From NCBI GenBank assembly GCA_900552795.1, contig USBB01000008.1, positions 1-64,000 on the forward strand: a DNA stretch of 64,000 bases, read 5' to 3'. The DNA comes from an uncultured Eubacterium sp. (GTDB lineage: Bacteria; Bacillota; Clostridia; Lachnospirales; Lachnospiraceae). Made by a program: the position numbers and the translations under genes. The notes under the pieces are model-generated. The model saw nothing but the letters and a program-made list of their open reading frames with translations. It did not search any database and was not told the DNA's origin. Shown here piece by piece: positions 37,374 to 46,128 of the stretch; position 1 is the stretch's first letter; each line of letters begins with the position of its first letter.

Positions 37374-37898
37374 TTATATACTCAATGCACCTATATAAGG
37401 CAGATTTCTGTATTTTTGGTCATAATCAAGTCCATACCCTACTACAAATTCATCTGGTATGTTAAATCCGTTATAATCCACTTTTACATCAACTTCCCGT
37501 CTTTCAGGCTTATCCAAAAGCGTACACACCTTAAGAACCTTTGGATTTCTTGCCTGAAGAATCGGTATCAGTCTCGACAATGTATTTCCTGAATCTATAA
37601 TATCTTCCACAACTATAACATTGTCACCTTCTATACTTTCATCAAGCTCTTTTTTTATGGTAATGTTTCCGCTTGAAACAGTACCGCTTCCATAACTTGA
37701 AACCTGTATAAAATCAAGCATAACCGGCACGGTAATCCTTTTTGCCAGTTCACATGTAAAAAATACGCTTCCCTTTAAAATACAAAGCAGTTTTACGGTC
37801 TGTCCCTCAAATTCTTTACTTATAAGCTCTGCAAGCTCGCAAACTCTTTTATTAATCTCTTCTTCCGGAATCAAAACACTGATTTTTGACTGTTCCAT
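37374..37898 (-). CDS. hpt: Hypoxanthine phosphoribosyltransferase
   Basis: 174 residues. The PRPP motif VIVVEDIIDSGNTL (about 95-108) and the ILKGSVFFTCELAKRI and DEFVVGYGLDYDQKYRNLPYIG segments are typical of HPRT. It salvages hypoxanthine or guanine to the nucleotide. It lies between tilS (11 bp gap) and ftsH, as in Bacillus. Confidence 0.96.
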   Translation of the reverse strand: MEQSKISVLIPEEEINKRVCELAELISKEFEGQTVKLLCILKGSVFFTCELAKRITVPVMLDFIQVSSYGSGTVSSGNITIKKELDESIEGDNVIVVEDIIDSGNTLSRLIPILQARNPKVLKVCTLLDKPERREVDVKVDYNGFNIPDEFVVGYGLDYDQKYRNLPYIGALSI

Positions 37899-37909
37899 GT
37901 CATCTCTCC

Positions 37910-39436
37910 TTATGTATCACAATAATTTTTATCAGCTGTCGTGACACTGACTTTAAGTATTCTGCTTGTCTCATCATCAACATAGGCATTCTCGCCTCTT
38001 CTCACAGCCACTGTCCAAAGCACAAGATTACCGCTTGTTAATAACAAACATAAACCGCGCAGCTTTCCCGGAACTTTTTTGTCCACAAGTTCTTTAACAA
38101 GTGCTTTTGTCTGACCATTTTTATTTATTGTAAGATAATCCCCATTTTCTTTGAATCTCACACATAAATTTCTTTTCATTTTATCATAATCAAAATACTT
38201 AGTATAGATATTATCAGATAAATTTTCTTTATTTTTAATAATTTCAAAGGTTATACTTTCAGCTCTCACTAACGAGCCGGCATCTCCGTAAATTAAGCAA
38301 TCCAGCAAAGCTGTATATTTCCCGTACTTTGTAAGATAAACATCAATATCATCAAGACAAACACAATTACAATGGTCTGCCTCCTCTTTAGCGTATGACT
38401 TATAGCCATCACCTGTCACAGACTCACCGTTTTCATGTTTTTTCACTTCAAAAATAAGCTTATCATATGATTTGTGACAGCATATGCCATACGGAAGATT
38501 AACTGATTTTCCAACCTGCATTTTATAGGCATCAAGCACTATCTCTATATGCTTCCTGTAAATATCTTTCTGACTAAACGACAGTGTTTTAAGCACTCTG
38601 GCAATAACCTGTCTTTGAAGCACAATATTTTCATGAGAAAATTGTTCGAGTTTTTCTATTGCAAGCACTTTTTCAGACACTTTAACACTTTCTTCTCTTA
38701 CATATTTCTTCCACAATAACGCGCTGCTGCCCTCAACAAATTCCCATACGTCTGCAAAGTCTGATGCCATATCAAAAATATTTCTTTCGATATTATTATT
38801 GAAATTTGATTTAATATATGGTATAAGCTCATTACGCAGTTTATTTCTCGTATAATCAGTATCATTATTCGTACTGTCAGTCACATAATCCTGTTTTTCT
38901 TTCAAAAGAAACGCCTCTATATCAGCTCTCGTAACACAAAGCAGCGGTCTTATAATATTATCTCTTACCGGACGTATTCCGCTTGCCCCCTTAACCGAAC
39001 TTCCCCGAAAAATATTCATAAGAACCGTCTCCGCCTCATCATTCATATGATGTGCAACTGCAATTCTGGCATTATGCACTTTAGATGCACAATCCTCAAA
39101 TGCCTTATACCTTACAAACCGTCCTGCCTCCTCGACTGTCAATCCTTTATCCTTTGCAAGCTTAACAACATCTTCGTTTACAACAATAAACCTGACTCCC
39201 AGTTTTTCACATAACTTTTGGGAAAACTCCTGATCTCTTAACGCTTCCTCCCCTCTTATCCCATGATTTACATGAATACACGTAATAGTAATTCCGAGTT
39301 CATTTTCATCTATAATCTGCTTCAATACCTTCAGCAGACATACCGAATCAGCACCTCCTGACAAGCCAAGCACAATGTTTGAACAATCCGAAAGCATATT
39401 AAATTTTTGTATAAATTTATATATTTTATTAATCAT
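37910..39436 (-). CDS. tilS: tRNA(Ile)-lysidine synthase TilS
   Basis: 508 residues. The PP-loop SGGADS is at about 26-31 in VLGLSGGADSVCLL, followed by HVNHGIRGEEALRDQEF, the AHHMNDEAETVLMNIFRGS core and a C-terminal TilS domain (DYLTINKNGQTKALVKELVDKKVP). It converts C34 of the AUA-reading tRNA-Ile to lysidine. The ribosome site before the ATG is weak, so it may rely on translation from the upstream spoIIE gene. Confidence 0.95.
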   Translation of the reverse strand: MINKIYKFIQKFNMLSDCSNIVLGLSGGADSVCLLKVLKQIIDENELGITITCIHVNHGIRGEEALRDQEFSQKLCEKLGVRFIVVNEDVVKLAKDKGLTVEEAGRFVRYKAFEDCASKVHNARIAVAHHMNDEAETVLMNIFRGSSVKGASGIRPVRDNIIRPLLCVTRADIEAFLLKEKQDYVTDSTNNDTDYTRNKLRNELIPYIKSNFNNNIERNIFDMASDFADVWEFVEGSSALLWKKYVREESVKVSEKVLAIEKLEQFSHENIVLQRQVIARVLKTLSFSQKDIYRKHIEIVLDAYKMQVGKSVNLPYGICCHKSYDKLIFEVKKHENGESVTGDGYKSYAKEEADHCNCVCLDDIDVYLTKYGKYTALLDCLIYGDAGSLVRAESITFEIIKNKENLSDNIYTKYFDYDKMKRNLCVRFKENGDYLTINKNGQTKALVKELVDKKVPGKLRGLCLLLTSGNLVLWTVAVRRGENAYVDDETSRILKVSVTTADKNYCDT

Positions 39437-39451
39437 AAAGTTATTATATTA

Positions 39452-40579
39452 TCATTTATCATATGTGTCAAACAATCCCAGAACAAGAACGGTCATATCG
39501 TCCGCCGGCTTCATATTATTGCACGACAGTGACCTCGTCATTATCTCCTCAGCCATCGCATCAGGCTTACGTATTTTAATGGAATTAATTATTTCAGCCA
39601 TTTTTTCTTCTTTTCTTACCCCCGGAAGATTATCGAGTATTCCGTCGCTAATCATAACCACATAATCACCATCGTACAATTTCTTTGATACGCAGTCATA
39701 ATCAACCTTTTCAAGAACACCGAGAGGCAGCGTCGTGCTTTTCATTATCTCGACACAAGAATCTCTTTTTATAAATGTAGCCGCAGCGCCAAGTTTAATA
39801 AAATGTATAATTCCTGACCTGCAATCCAGCACCCCCATATCCATAGTGACAGGATTTACACCGTCAGCCCCTCCCGCGATATATGCTGCATTTATCAGGT
39901 CAAGCGCCGCTTTAACTTCAAAGCCTGCATTTATGCAATTTTCCATAAGCTCAATAACCATGCGGCTTTCAAGAAACGCCCGCTTTCCGCTGCCCATACC
40001 GTCAGCTATGGCAGCTATGGCTTTTCCACAATCAAGCCTTGAAATCATAAAATTATCACCATTAAATCTGCTGCATCCCTTTCCTCTCCTTGCCACACCG
40101 GTAAGAAGCCTGAATCTGTTTTCCTGAACAAATATGTACTGCTTATACTCCTCATTTATCGTCATTGTACTTGAACCCTGGATATAATAATTAATTCCCA
40201 GTACTGATGTAAGTATAGGAAGAATTTTTTTAACTGAAATACAATTCTTGCCTACAGTTCTCGCCTGCAGCGCCAGCTCATTTACACCTTTATCCTTGCT
40301 TAAATGCTGAACATTTTTTATTCTGATACCATTCATAAAGCACCTTTTAAACAATTCCTTTGAACAGTCCTTGTCCATGTCACTGCTTGACAAATTCATG
40401 GTTACACATTCATCAAGCACATCAGCAACAAGAAGCAGCTGTTTCGCAATACCGGGCTGTCCCGGAGCTATATCAGTCACATTTTCATATGCCTCTCCCA
40501 GTCTTCTGAATGTCCTCGCTGTCTCCTCAAGCTTTGTAAAAGAATATGATGCAGCGTAATCCTGTACACTCTCACTCAT
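39452..40579 (-). CDS. spoIIE: Short SpoIIE-like PP2C phosphatase lacking the membrane domain
   Basis: 375 residues. The C-terminal ~220 residues are a SpoIIE-type PP2C phosphatase with the metal ligands in AIADGMGSGKRA, VVMISDGILDNL and KPADDMTVLVLG. The N-terminal part is a soluble helical region (about 1-130). Bacillus SpoIIE is about 820 residues with ten membrane helices that place it at the septum; none are present here. Gene order (before tilS) supports orthology. The start has GGAATGGAGG. It probably dephosphorylates an SpoIIAA-like anti-anti-sigma factor, but without membrane anchoring (inference). Confidence 0.85.
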   Translation of the reverse strand: MSESVQDYAASYSFTKLEETARTFRRLGEAYENVTDIAPGQPGIAKQLLLVADVLDECVTMNLSSSDMDKDCSKELFKRCFMNGIRIKNVQHLSKDKGVNELALQARTVGKNCISVKKILPILTSVLGINYYIQGSSTMTINEEYKQYIFVQENRFRLLTGVARRGKGCSRFNGDNFMISRLDCGKAIAAIADGMGSGKRAFLESRMVIELMENCINAGFEVKAALDLINAAYIAGGADGVNPVTMDMGVLDCRSGIIHFIKLGAAATFIKRDSCVEIMKSTTLPLGVLEKVDYDCVSKKLYDGDYVVMISDGILDNLPGVRKEEKMAEIINSIKIRKPDAMAEEIMTRSLSCNNMKPADDMTVLVLGLFDTYDK

Positions 40580-40698
40580 AATTACTCCTCCATTCCGCAG
40601 ACACTTTAGTAAACGTCTGATAATCTTTTATTACAGTTATTGCAGATTATATACCTTTAAGTTATCAATATTTGTCGTTTTATGAGAACGCACAAAAA

Positions 40699-40750
40699 AA
40701 GTGCCGATCCACCGCAAATTTCAAGAAATATCTGCGATGCACCGACACTT
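40699..40750 (-). terminator. Terminator after divIC
   Basis: AAGTGTCGgTGcATCGCA pairs with TGCGGTggATCGGCACTT, followed on the minus strand by TTTTTTT. It separates the divIC transcript from spoIIE. Confidence 0.85.
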
Positions 40751-40767
40751 AAACTCTAAATTGATTT

Positions 40768-41097
40768 TCACTTTTCATTAGGCTTAAACATAATTTCATC
40801 AGGATAAAGAAGCCCGAATTTATCTTTTGCGACTTTCTCAACGAACTTTTTAGTCTGTATATATTTCTTATACTCATTCAGTTCTGTCTCGCGATTTTTT
40901 TGCTGCTCTATCTGCTCTTCAAGCTCAGCTATCTGCTCTTCATATTCACGATTTTGTCTGGAAAGAGATTGCTTTGCATTCCAAACAGAAACACCAACCA
41001 GCAATACAAGCAAAAATACAATAACCATTCCGATTATACTTGAACGCCTTTGTTTTTTAAGCCTTAGAGCTTTTTCTCTTCTTGTTTCCAGCCTCAT
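40768..41097 (-). CDS. divIC: Septum formation initiator, DivIC/FtsB family
   Basis: 109 residues. A basic N-terminus (ETRREKALRLKKQRR), one membrane helix (about 20-42) and an outside coiled coil (SLSRQNREYEEQIAELEEQI) match DivIC. The C-terminal VEKVAKDKFGLLYPDEIMF is the conserved tail. It works with DivIB/FtsL at the division septum. The second ATG (41097), 7 bases after AGGAGG, is the likely start. It overlaps the end of yabQ by about 40 bp. Confidence 0.9.
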   Translation of the reverse strand: MRLETRREKALRLKKQRRSSIIGMVIVFLLVLLVGVSVWNAKQSLSRQNREYEEQIAELEEQIEQQKNRETELNEYKKYIQTKKFVEKVAKDKFGLLYPDEIMFKPNEK

Positions 41098-41515
41098 CGC
41101 CATGCCTCCTGACTTTATTTATCCACAATATGAATTTCTTAACAACCCTGTTTTTTATCATTATAATAAAACAAAGTATCCTTTTCAATGGAATCAAAAC
41201 AAAAATAATAGCTTTTGAAATATATTTAACAAAAAATTTCCCAAAAGCATATCTGTATAGAACTGCTCCTCCAATCAGGGCACCAACCAAAAATGCTCTT
41301 AATACACCATCACTGTAATTATATGTAAAACCAAATACAAGAATACTTACATTTATCCAAAAAATAATGTCCTCGACAGACATTGTCCATACATGCCTGT
41401 GTTTTTTCACTCTTCTGAATATTCTGATACAGTCATACTCAGCCCCAAGAATCATCCCAAGAACAACCGCCGCAAGAAACGTGTCCGTTTCCCATGTGAT
41501 TAACTGACTTATCAC
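41057..41515 (-). CDS. yabQ: Spore cortex biosynthesis protein YabQ
   Basis: About 152 residues from the GTG at 41515, which has AGGCGGAG 8 bases upstream. Several hydrophobic helices (TFLAAVVLGMILGAEYDCIRIF and later) match the YabQ family, ending with a basic tail. YabQ is needed for spore cortex formation in Bacillus. The stop-start overlap with divIC and the 29-bp gap after yabP are as usual in spore formers. Confidence 0.87.
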   Translation of the reverse strand: MISQLITWETDTFLAAVVLGMILGAEYDCIRIFRRVKKHRHVWTMSVEDIIFWINVSILVFGFTYNYSDGVLRAFLVGALIGGAVLYRYAFGKFFVKYISKAIIFVLIPLKRILCFIIMIKNRVVKKFILWINKVRRHGDEAGNKKRKSSKA

Positions 41516-41543
41516 AGTCTGACTCCGCCTTTCCTGCAAAGTT

Positions 41544-41831
41544 TTACTTAAATAATCTTGTCATGAGTGATTCTTTTTTATTTGCATAACTGTTTATCTC
41601 TGAATATTCAATGGCGGAAATTTTACCGTCCACCGCAAGTTCTCCCTTTTCAACCGATAATTTACTTACATGCAAATCATCCCCTTTAATAACAACAGCA
41701 CCATAATCTGATTCAAGTACTACTTTATTTAAATCAAAGGAAATAACATCATTAATTCCGGTCATGTCAAGCCTGTTTCTGTCTTCCATATGAAGCTTAT
41801 GCTGTCGTTTTTGTTTGATTTTTTCTTCCAT
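41544..41831 (-). CDS. yabP: Sporulation protein YabP
   Basis: 95 residues starting at the ATG at 41831, just after GGAGGG. The fold is seen as DVISFDLNKVVLESDYGAVVIKGDDLHV and ALDGKI-type strands typical of the YabP family. It is expressed in the mother cell under SigE in spore formers. It is followed by yabQ. Confidence 0.9.
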   Translation of the reverse strand: MEEKIKQKRQHKLHMEDRNRLDMTGINDVISFDLNKVVLESDYGAVVIKGDDLHVSKLSVEKGELAVDGKISAIEYSEINSYANKKESLMTRLFK

Positions 41832-41884
41832 TCTCCCTCCATACATTTATCCGCTTATTTCACTATAAATGTATGACAAGGTAT

Positions 41885-42124
41885 TTAAATATATTCAAAC
41901 ATTTCTGCCGCTTCTTCTTTTTTTACTGTTTCCTTAACATCGATAACTCTTACCTTTACGGTTCTGTTACCAAACTCTATCTCTATAACATCACCGGTCT
42001 TAACATCAACAGACGCCTTTGCAACCTTTCCGTTAATGCTGACTCTGCCTGCATCACACGCATCGTTTGCAACTGTTCTTCTCTTAATAAGTCTTGATAC
42101 TTTTAAATATTTATCTAATCTCAT
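41885..42124 (-). CDS. rqcP: S4-domain RNA-binding protein RqcP (YabO/Hsp15 type)
   Basis: 79 residues. The S4 RNA-binding motif MRLDKYLKVSRLIKRRTVAND is at the N-terminus and GRVSINGKVAKASVDVKTGDVI follows. RqcP aids poly-alanine tailing of stalled chains on 50S subunits with RqcH. The start at 42124 is preferred because GGAG lies 6 bases upstream; the frame also opens four codons earlier with that GGAG inside. Confidence 0.92.
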   Translation of the reverse strand: MRLDKYLKVSRLIKRRTVANDACDAGRVSINGKVAKASVDVKTGDVIEIEFGNRTVKVRVIDVKETVKKEEAAEMFEYI

Positions 42125-42162
42125 TTTATTCTCCATTTCTGAGCAACTTTGTTGCGAAGAGG
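42125..42162 (-). promoter_or_regulatory. Hairpin fused to the Shine-Dalgarno of rqcP
   Basis: RNA: CCTC-TTC-GCAAC-AAA-GTTGC-TCAGAAAT-GGAG. A 5-bp stem with AAA loop sits just before the ribosome site, and upstream CCTC can pair with GAG of the site. Confidence 0.55.
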
Positions 42163-42201
42163 CATTAACCTCTTTTATTAAGCAATTTCCTATAGAATAA
42201 A

Positions 42202-42229
42202 AAAGACCCCATTTTAAAAACAGGGTCTT
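42202..42229 (-). terminator. Terminator after hup
   Basis: AAGACCCtG and GGGGTCTT pair around an A/T-rich centre, followed on the minus strand by TTTTTT. Confidence 0.85.
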
Positions 42230-42251
42230 AAATCATTGCAAGATTATTAAA

Positions 42252-42527
42252 TTAAGCGTTTACGATATCCTTTAATGCCTTACCAGCCTTAAACTTTGGA
42301 GCCTTGCAAGCTGCTATTTCAATTGCCTTACCTGTCTGTGGGTTCTTACCTGTTCTTGCTGCTCTGCTTGCAACTTCAAATGTACCAAAACCAACTAACT
42401 GGATTTTCTCACCCTTCTTTAACTCTTCACTTACTACATCAATAAAAGCCTTTAATGCTTTTTCGCTATCCTTTTTAGATAACTCTGTCTTTTCTGCAAT
42501 TGCAGCGACTAATTCAGTCTTATTCAT
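42252..42527 (-). CDS. hup: HU-family nucleoid protein
   Basis: 91 residues, standard HU length. MNKTELVAAIAEKTELSKKDSEKAL, then GFGTFEVASRAARTGKNPQTG with the proline-tipped DNA-binding arm. It bends and compacts DNA as a dimer. A strong promoter and a terminator bracket it, so it is expressed on its own as well as within the cluster. Confidence 0.97.
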   Translation of the reverse strand: MNKTELVAAIAEKTELSKKDSEKALKAFIDVVSEELKKGEKIQLVGFGTFEVASRAARTGKNPQTGKAIEIAACKAPKFKAGKALKDIVNA

Positions 42528-42582
42528 GTGAATACTCTCCTCAATAAGTATATATTTGCCGGTTCTAATCCCAACAAAATAA

Positions 42583-42611
42583 TATATAAACTTTTTTTAA
42601 TATTTTGTCAA
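42583..42611 (-). promoter_or_regulatory. Strong promoter of hup
   Basis: TTGACA (42606-42611), a 17-bp spacer and TATATA (42583-42588). Confidence 0.8.
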
Positions 42612-42632
42612 GTAAAAAAGCCCAAAAATGCC

Positions 42633-43136
42633 TTATTCTGCGCACTTTTGACGATATTCTTCCAATAATTCTTTTGAAATTTTCCCCTCATTATACATTT
42701 CCTCATACCTCGGAAGTTTCTGCATTTTTTCTTTCTTTTTAACAGCCTCCCATCTTGTGATATTAAGCTCATTCATAATGTGCTCAACTTCCTCATCTTT
42801 AGTCCCGTCATCAAACACATTAGGATGTCTTCTGACCATTTTCTTTGCCAACCCGTCAACCACATCCTCAAGTGTAAAATCTCCTCTCTCCTGTGCTATT
42901 TCAGAGTACATAAAAACCTGAAGCAAAAGATCTCCCAATTCCTCCTCAAGATTAACAATATCACCATTTTCAACAGCACAGACAACCTCAGCCGCCTCGT
43001 CAGCAACGCACTTAACCATACTTTCATAGCTCTGCGCTCTATCCCAGGGACATCCGTCGGGAGCTCTTAACACATGAATTATTTGTCTTAAATCTTCCCA
43101 ACTGTATCTTCCTTTTATCATCTTTTCGTTTTTCAT
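42633..43136 (-). CDS. mazG: MazG-like nucleotide pyrophosphohydrolase (single domain)
   Basis: 167 residues, one MazG domain rather than two. LRAPDGCPWDRAQSYESM starts the fold, and the metal ligands lie in DEAAEVVCAVENGD and EEELGDLLLQVFMY. It hydrolyses NTPs to NMP and pyrophosphate. The start at 43136 follows GAAATGAGG. It sits between spoVT and hup, as in Bacillus and Clostridia. Confidence 0.9.
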   Translation of the reverse strand: MKNEKMIKGRYSWEDLRQIIHVLRAPDGCPWDRAQSYESMVKCVADEAAEVVCAVENGDIVNLEEELGDLLLQVFMYSEIAQERGDFTLEDVVDGLAKKMVRRHPNVFDDGTKDEEVEHIMNELNITRWEAVKKKEKMQKLPRYEEMYNEGKISKELLEEYRQKCAE

Positions 43137-43185
43137 ACTAATCCTCATTTCTGAACGACCTGTTGCGAAGAGGCGACGCAAATCG

Positions 43186-43216
43186 GAATATCAGAATGCC
43201 TTGCATGATGATATTC
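43186..43216. repeat. Palindromic repeat, copy 2
   Basis: GAATATCAGAATGC-CTT-GCATGATGATATTC (two mismatches) is a near copy of the element at 14758-14792. A further 9-bp inverted repeat GGCTATTTG/CAAATAGCC lies at 43270-43301 in the same spacer. Confidence 0.6.
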
Positions 43217-43317
43217 ATTCACAAGAAGCAAAGCTGATTGCGAATATCCCCCTTTGCGCCTGCCATTAAGGCTATTTGCTTTCGCTCAGAAACAAATAGC
43301 CATGCAAATCTGATGTC

Positions 43318-43866
43318 CTAAGTCCACATATGCTTTCCGAGATAATTTGCTGCCGTAGCTACAATATCCTGCTCACCACGTGCAAATTTTTTCTTGCTGT
43401 CAGAAGATAACATTATAACAGCGCCATACACATTACTTCCCGAAATGATAGGACATATCGCCTCAGACGTAAACTCTTCCTTTCCATCGGATGTCACATT
43501 TATAAACCCGTTATCGCCTTTTGAAGCCACAAGCATTTCCCTTGCATTCATAACGTCATTTAACTCATCTGAATTTTTCTTATCAAGAAGTTCCTTTTTT
43601 AAGCGCCCTGCTGCTGTCACAATCCTGCTGCAGTCTGTTATACATACATTTTCACCGGTAACCTGTGCGATAGAATCAGCATATTGTTTTACAATCTCTC
43701 CAACTTCATCCAAATCGGAATATTTTTTCAAGATAACCTCACCGTCATTTCCGGTAAATATTTCAACAGGGTCCGCCTCTTTTATCCCAAGCATCGTCCT
43801 TATCTCTTTTGGTATAACTATTCTGCCCAAATCATCAACACGTCTTACAATTCCTGTTGCTTTCAT
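43318..43866 (-). CDS. spoVT: AbrB/SpoVT-type transcriptional regulator
   Basis: 182 residues. The swapped-hairpin AbrB DNA-binding domain (MKATGIVRRVDDLGRIVIPKEIR) is joined to a GAF-like C-terminal domain (about 55-180), the SpoVT layout. In spore formers it tunes late forespore genes. The start at 43866 follows AAAGGAG; the frame extends 36 codons upstream without a ribosome site. It leads the spo cluster. Confidence 0.9.
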   Translation of the reverse strand: MKATGIVRRVDDLGRIVIPKEIRTMLGIKEADPVEIFTGNDGEVILKKYSDLDEVGEIVKQYADSIAQVTGENVCITDCSRIVTAAGRLKKELLDKKNSDELNDVMNAREMLVASKGDNGFINVTSDGKEEFTSEAICPIISGSNVYGAVIMLSSDSKKKFARGEQDIVATAANYLGKHMWT

Positions 43867-44100
43867 ACAATCTACTCCTTTTCTCCACTCTAAAAATGCA
43901 CCAAAAGTCCGGTATTTATGTGGGTTTTTAGCAACCGCACGTCCTAAATACCTTAATTTAGGAAGACTCGTCATTTTTGCTTAGTATTAGTATCACTCTT
44001 TTTATGGAAATTATTAGTCTGTTTTCCACAATTTTTTTGATTGTTTAAAGAAAATAAGAGTAAATTTTAAAAAACTTGCTAAATGCCATGTATAATTTTT

Positions 44101-44130
44101 AAATCATGGTGTTTTGCCCATGTTTAATTA
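44101..44130 (-). repeat. Dispersed repeat, copy C (terminator-like)
   Basis: ATCATGGTGTTTTGCCCATG: CATGG(G) and CCATG pair around a GTTTTG-like loop. It lies 11 bp after the stop of the C39 peptidase gene. Confidence 0.45.
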
Positions 44131-44140
44131 TAACAAAATA

Positions 44141-44974
44141 TTATTTTCTGCACACCCATAAATTACGAATTTGATATTTTATATCGGATAAATTCCAAAG
44201 TTTTTCAGAACGAGACTTGCTGTTCGGATCGTTTACTCTGATTTTGCCATCAACATATTCAGTCATCACTATAAAATGTCCTGTTGTAGTAAAATTACCC
44301 GGTCCCATTATGCAAATAATCGGATTTCCAACATCTAAATTTCTTATAATTCTATTTTCATCAAGTGGAATTTCTATTACATCTAAGCCAAGCATCCTTC
44401 CCCCATCTGATATTAAACTCCATGAACTTCCGTTACCGTCGACACTATACCCATTTTTTTCGGAAAATTCAGCAACATACTCGGGTGTATATTTGTCATC
44501 TTTCAGAAGATAAATACTGACCATAGAAAGGCAGGTCGGCCCACAACCCGTGAGTCCCATCAAACCGCCCGCATACTGATTATATCCCCATCGCTCATCC
44601 CACTGTAAAAGCAACGGAACATTTTCGCTGTTTTTCTCCCCGCTTAAATCAATTTTTAAATCTTTATCTTTTTTTAACGGATAATTTAAAACAAAATCTT
44701 TTGTTTCAGGATTTTTTTCTAATAATCCAACCAACTCATCCGGCCACTCATTTGTCTGTAAATTATGACTTTTCGCAAAGTCTTTTATCATAGTATCAGC
44801 ATCAGAGATGGTATTATAAGCAATGGTATTGTGAACATCTGTTACCGGTGCAGCAGTATTTTCTTTACTGTATTTTAATACTGCATAACTTATCACCGCC
44901 ACAATTAAAATTATAATTAAAATTACGATAAACAAACATCTTGATTCATTATTATTTTTCCTGCGTCTTTTCAT
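44141..44974 (-). CDS. Membrane-anchored C39-like cysteine peptidase
   Basis: 277 residues. A basic start (KRRRKNNNESR) and one membrane helix (about 13-35) place the rest outside the cell. The C-terminal C39_2 domain has the catalytic Cys in GLTGCGPTCLSM, His in TTGHFIVMTEY and Asp/Asn in RVNDPNSKSR. It may cut a peptide or a cell-wall bridge. AGGAG lies 9 bases before the ATG but within a terminator-like hairpin. Upstream is a VanS/VanR-like pair, which may control it. Confidence 0.83.
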   Translation of the reverse strand: MKRRRKNNNESRCLFIVILIIILIVAVISYAVLKYSKENTAAPVTDVHNTIAYNTISDADTMIKDFAKSHNLQTNEWPDELVGLLEKNPETKDFVLNYPLKKDKDLKIDLSGEKNSENVPLLLQWDERWGYNQYAGGLMGLTGCGPTCLSMVSIYLLKDDKYTPEYVAEFSEKNGYSVDGNGSSWSLISDGGRMLGLDVIEIPLDENRIIRNLDVGNPIICIMGPGNFTTTGHFIVMTEYVDGKIRVNDPNSKSRSEKLWNLSDIKYQIRNLWVCRK

Positions 44975-44976
44975 AA

Positions 44977-45010
44977 AAAATACTCCTATCTTTGTTGATA
45001 GGAGCATTTT
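44977..45010 (-). terminator. Terminator hairpin that also contains the C39 gene ribosome site
   Basis: RNA AAAATGCTCCTATC-AACAAA-GATAGGAGTATTTT forms a 14-bp stem followed by TT. It can end the VanS-like transcript, while its 3' arm carries the AGGAG used by the C39 gene. Confidence 0.7.
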
Positions 45011-45066
45011 ATCGTACTAAAGAATATCATGTTTTACTTTCTTTTTAAGAGTTTCTTAATTTTTTC

Positions 45067-46128
45067 TTACAATGGCAAAATAATCTCAAATTCCGTTATT
45101 CCATCATCACAAGAGGCAGTAATCGTACCATTGTGAAGTTCTATAATCTGTTTTGCTATGGCAAGACCCAATCCTGAACCGCCCGTAATCGTTCTTCTTG
45201 AATTATCAACACGATAAAACTTATCAAAAATACGCTCAAGCTTTTCTTTTGGGATATCATCACCTTTGTTTTTCACTCGTATAACCACCTGATTTTCTCT
45301 TTTTGCGGCAGAACAAATTATATCCGTTCCATTATGACTATAATTAACTGCATTACGGAATAGATTGTCAAAAACACGGGCTATTTTATCGGCATCAGCA
45401 AATAAAATTATTTCCGGTTCGATTTTCTGCACAATATTCAGCTTTTTCTCTTCAAACATCGGAAAGAATTCATTCAAAATTTGCGCCAACAGAATCGTTA
45501 AATTAACCTTTGATTTTTGCGCTTCAACTGTTTGAAGATTCAAGCGGGTGATATCAAAAAATTCATTTATCAGCTGTTCTAATCGATATGCTTTATCAAG
45601 AGCAATTCCGGTATATTTCGCTCGTTGTTCTATCGGCAAATCCTGAGTTTCTTCTAACAGACTCAAATAACCTATTACTGACGTTAAAGGTGTTTTTAAA
45701 TCGTGAGCCAAATATACTATTAAATCATTTTTTTGTTGCTCCGCAAGCACTCTCGCCCTTTCTTTTTCTTTAAGCTCAAACTTAAAATCCTTTAGTTTTT
45801 GACTAAAATCTCTCAGTTCATCAGGGCAATCCGTTCCAAAAATTTTAGGTTCTGCTTCTGATATTGAGTCACTTGCCAATTTGAGCAATTTACTTAACCT
45901 GAAAACACAAATTACCGATATTATCACCAGTCCTGAGACATATATAAAAAAGGCAGTAAATGTCTGATCGTTGTTAATTATAATAAACAGCCTAGCCGGC
46001 AGTATACTATAAAGATAATCAACTACTGCACCGTTAAAAACATTATCCATTATGATTATAAATAAAACAAACGCAAACGTATATATAAGAACCCATATTA
46101 TATATCTTTTGATAGCACTATTTTTCAA
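45067..46128 (-). CDS. VanS-like sensor histidine kinase
   Basis: 353 residues. Two membrane helices (about 10-30 and 55-80) enclose a short outside loop of ~30 residues. DLIVYLAHDLKTPLTSVIGYLSLLEE with His near 143 is the hallmark of VanS-type kinases; the ATPase domain ends with GGSGLGLAIAKQI. Short-loop kinases of this group sense glycopeptides or wall damage within the membrane. It overlaps the regulator gene by 11 bp. No van ligase is present in the window. Confidence 0.88.
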   Translation of the reverse strand: MKNSAIKRYIIWVLIYTFAFVLFIIIMDNVFNGAVVDYLYSILPARLFIIINNDQTFTAFFIYVSGLVIISVICVFRLSKLLKLASDSISEAEPKIFGTDCPDELRDFSQKLKDFKFELKEKERARVLAEQQKNDLIVYLAHDLKTPLTSVIGYLSLLEETQDLPIEQRAKYTGIALDKAYRLEQLINEFFDITRLNLQTVEAQKSKVNLTILLAQILNEFFPMFEEKKLNIVQKIEPEIILFADADKIARVFDNLFRNAVNYSHNGTDIICSAAKRENQVVIRVKNKGDDIPKEKLERIFDKFYRVDNSRRTITGGSGLGLAIAKQIIELHNGTITASCDDGITEFEIILPL

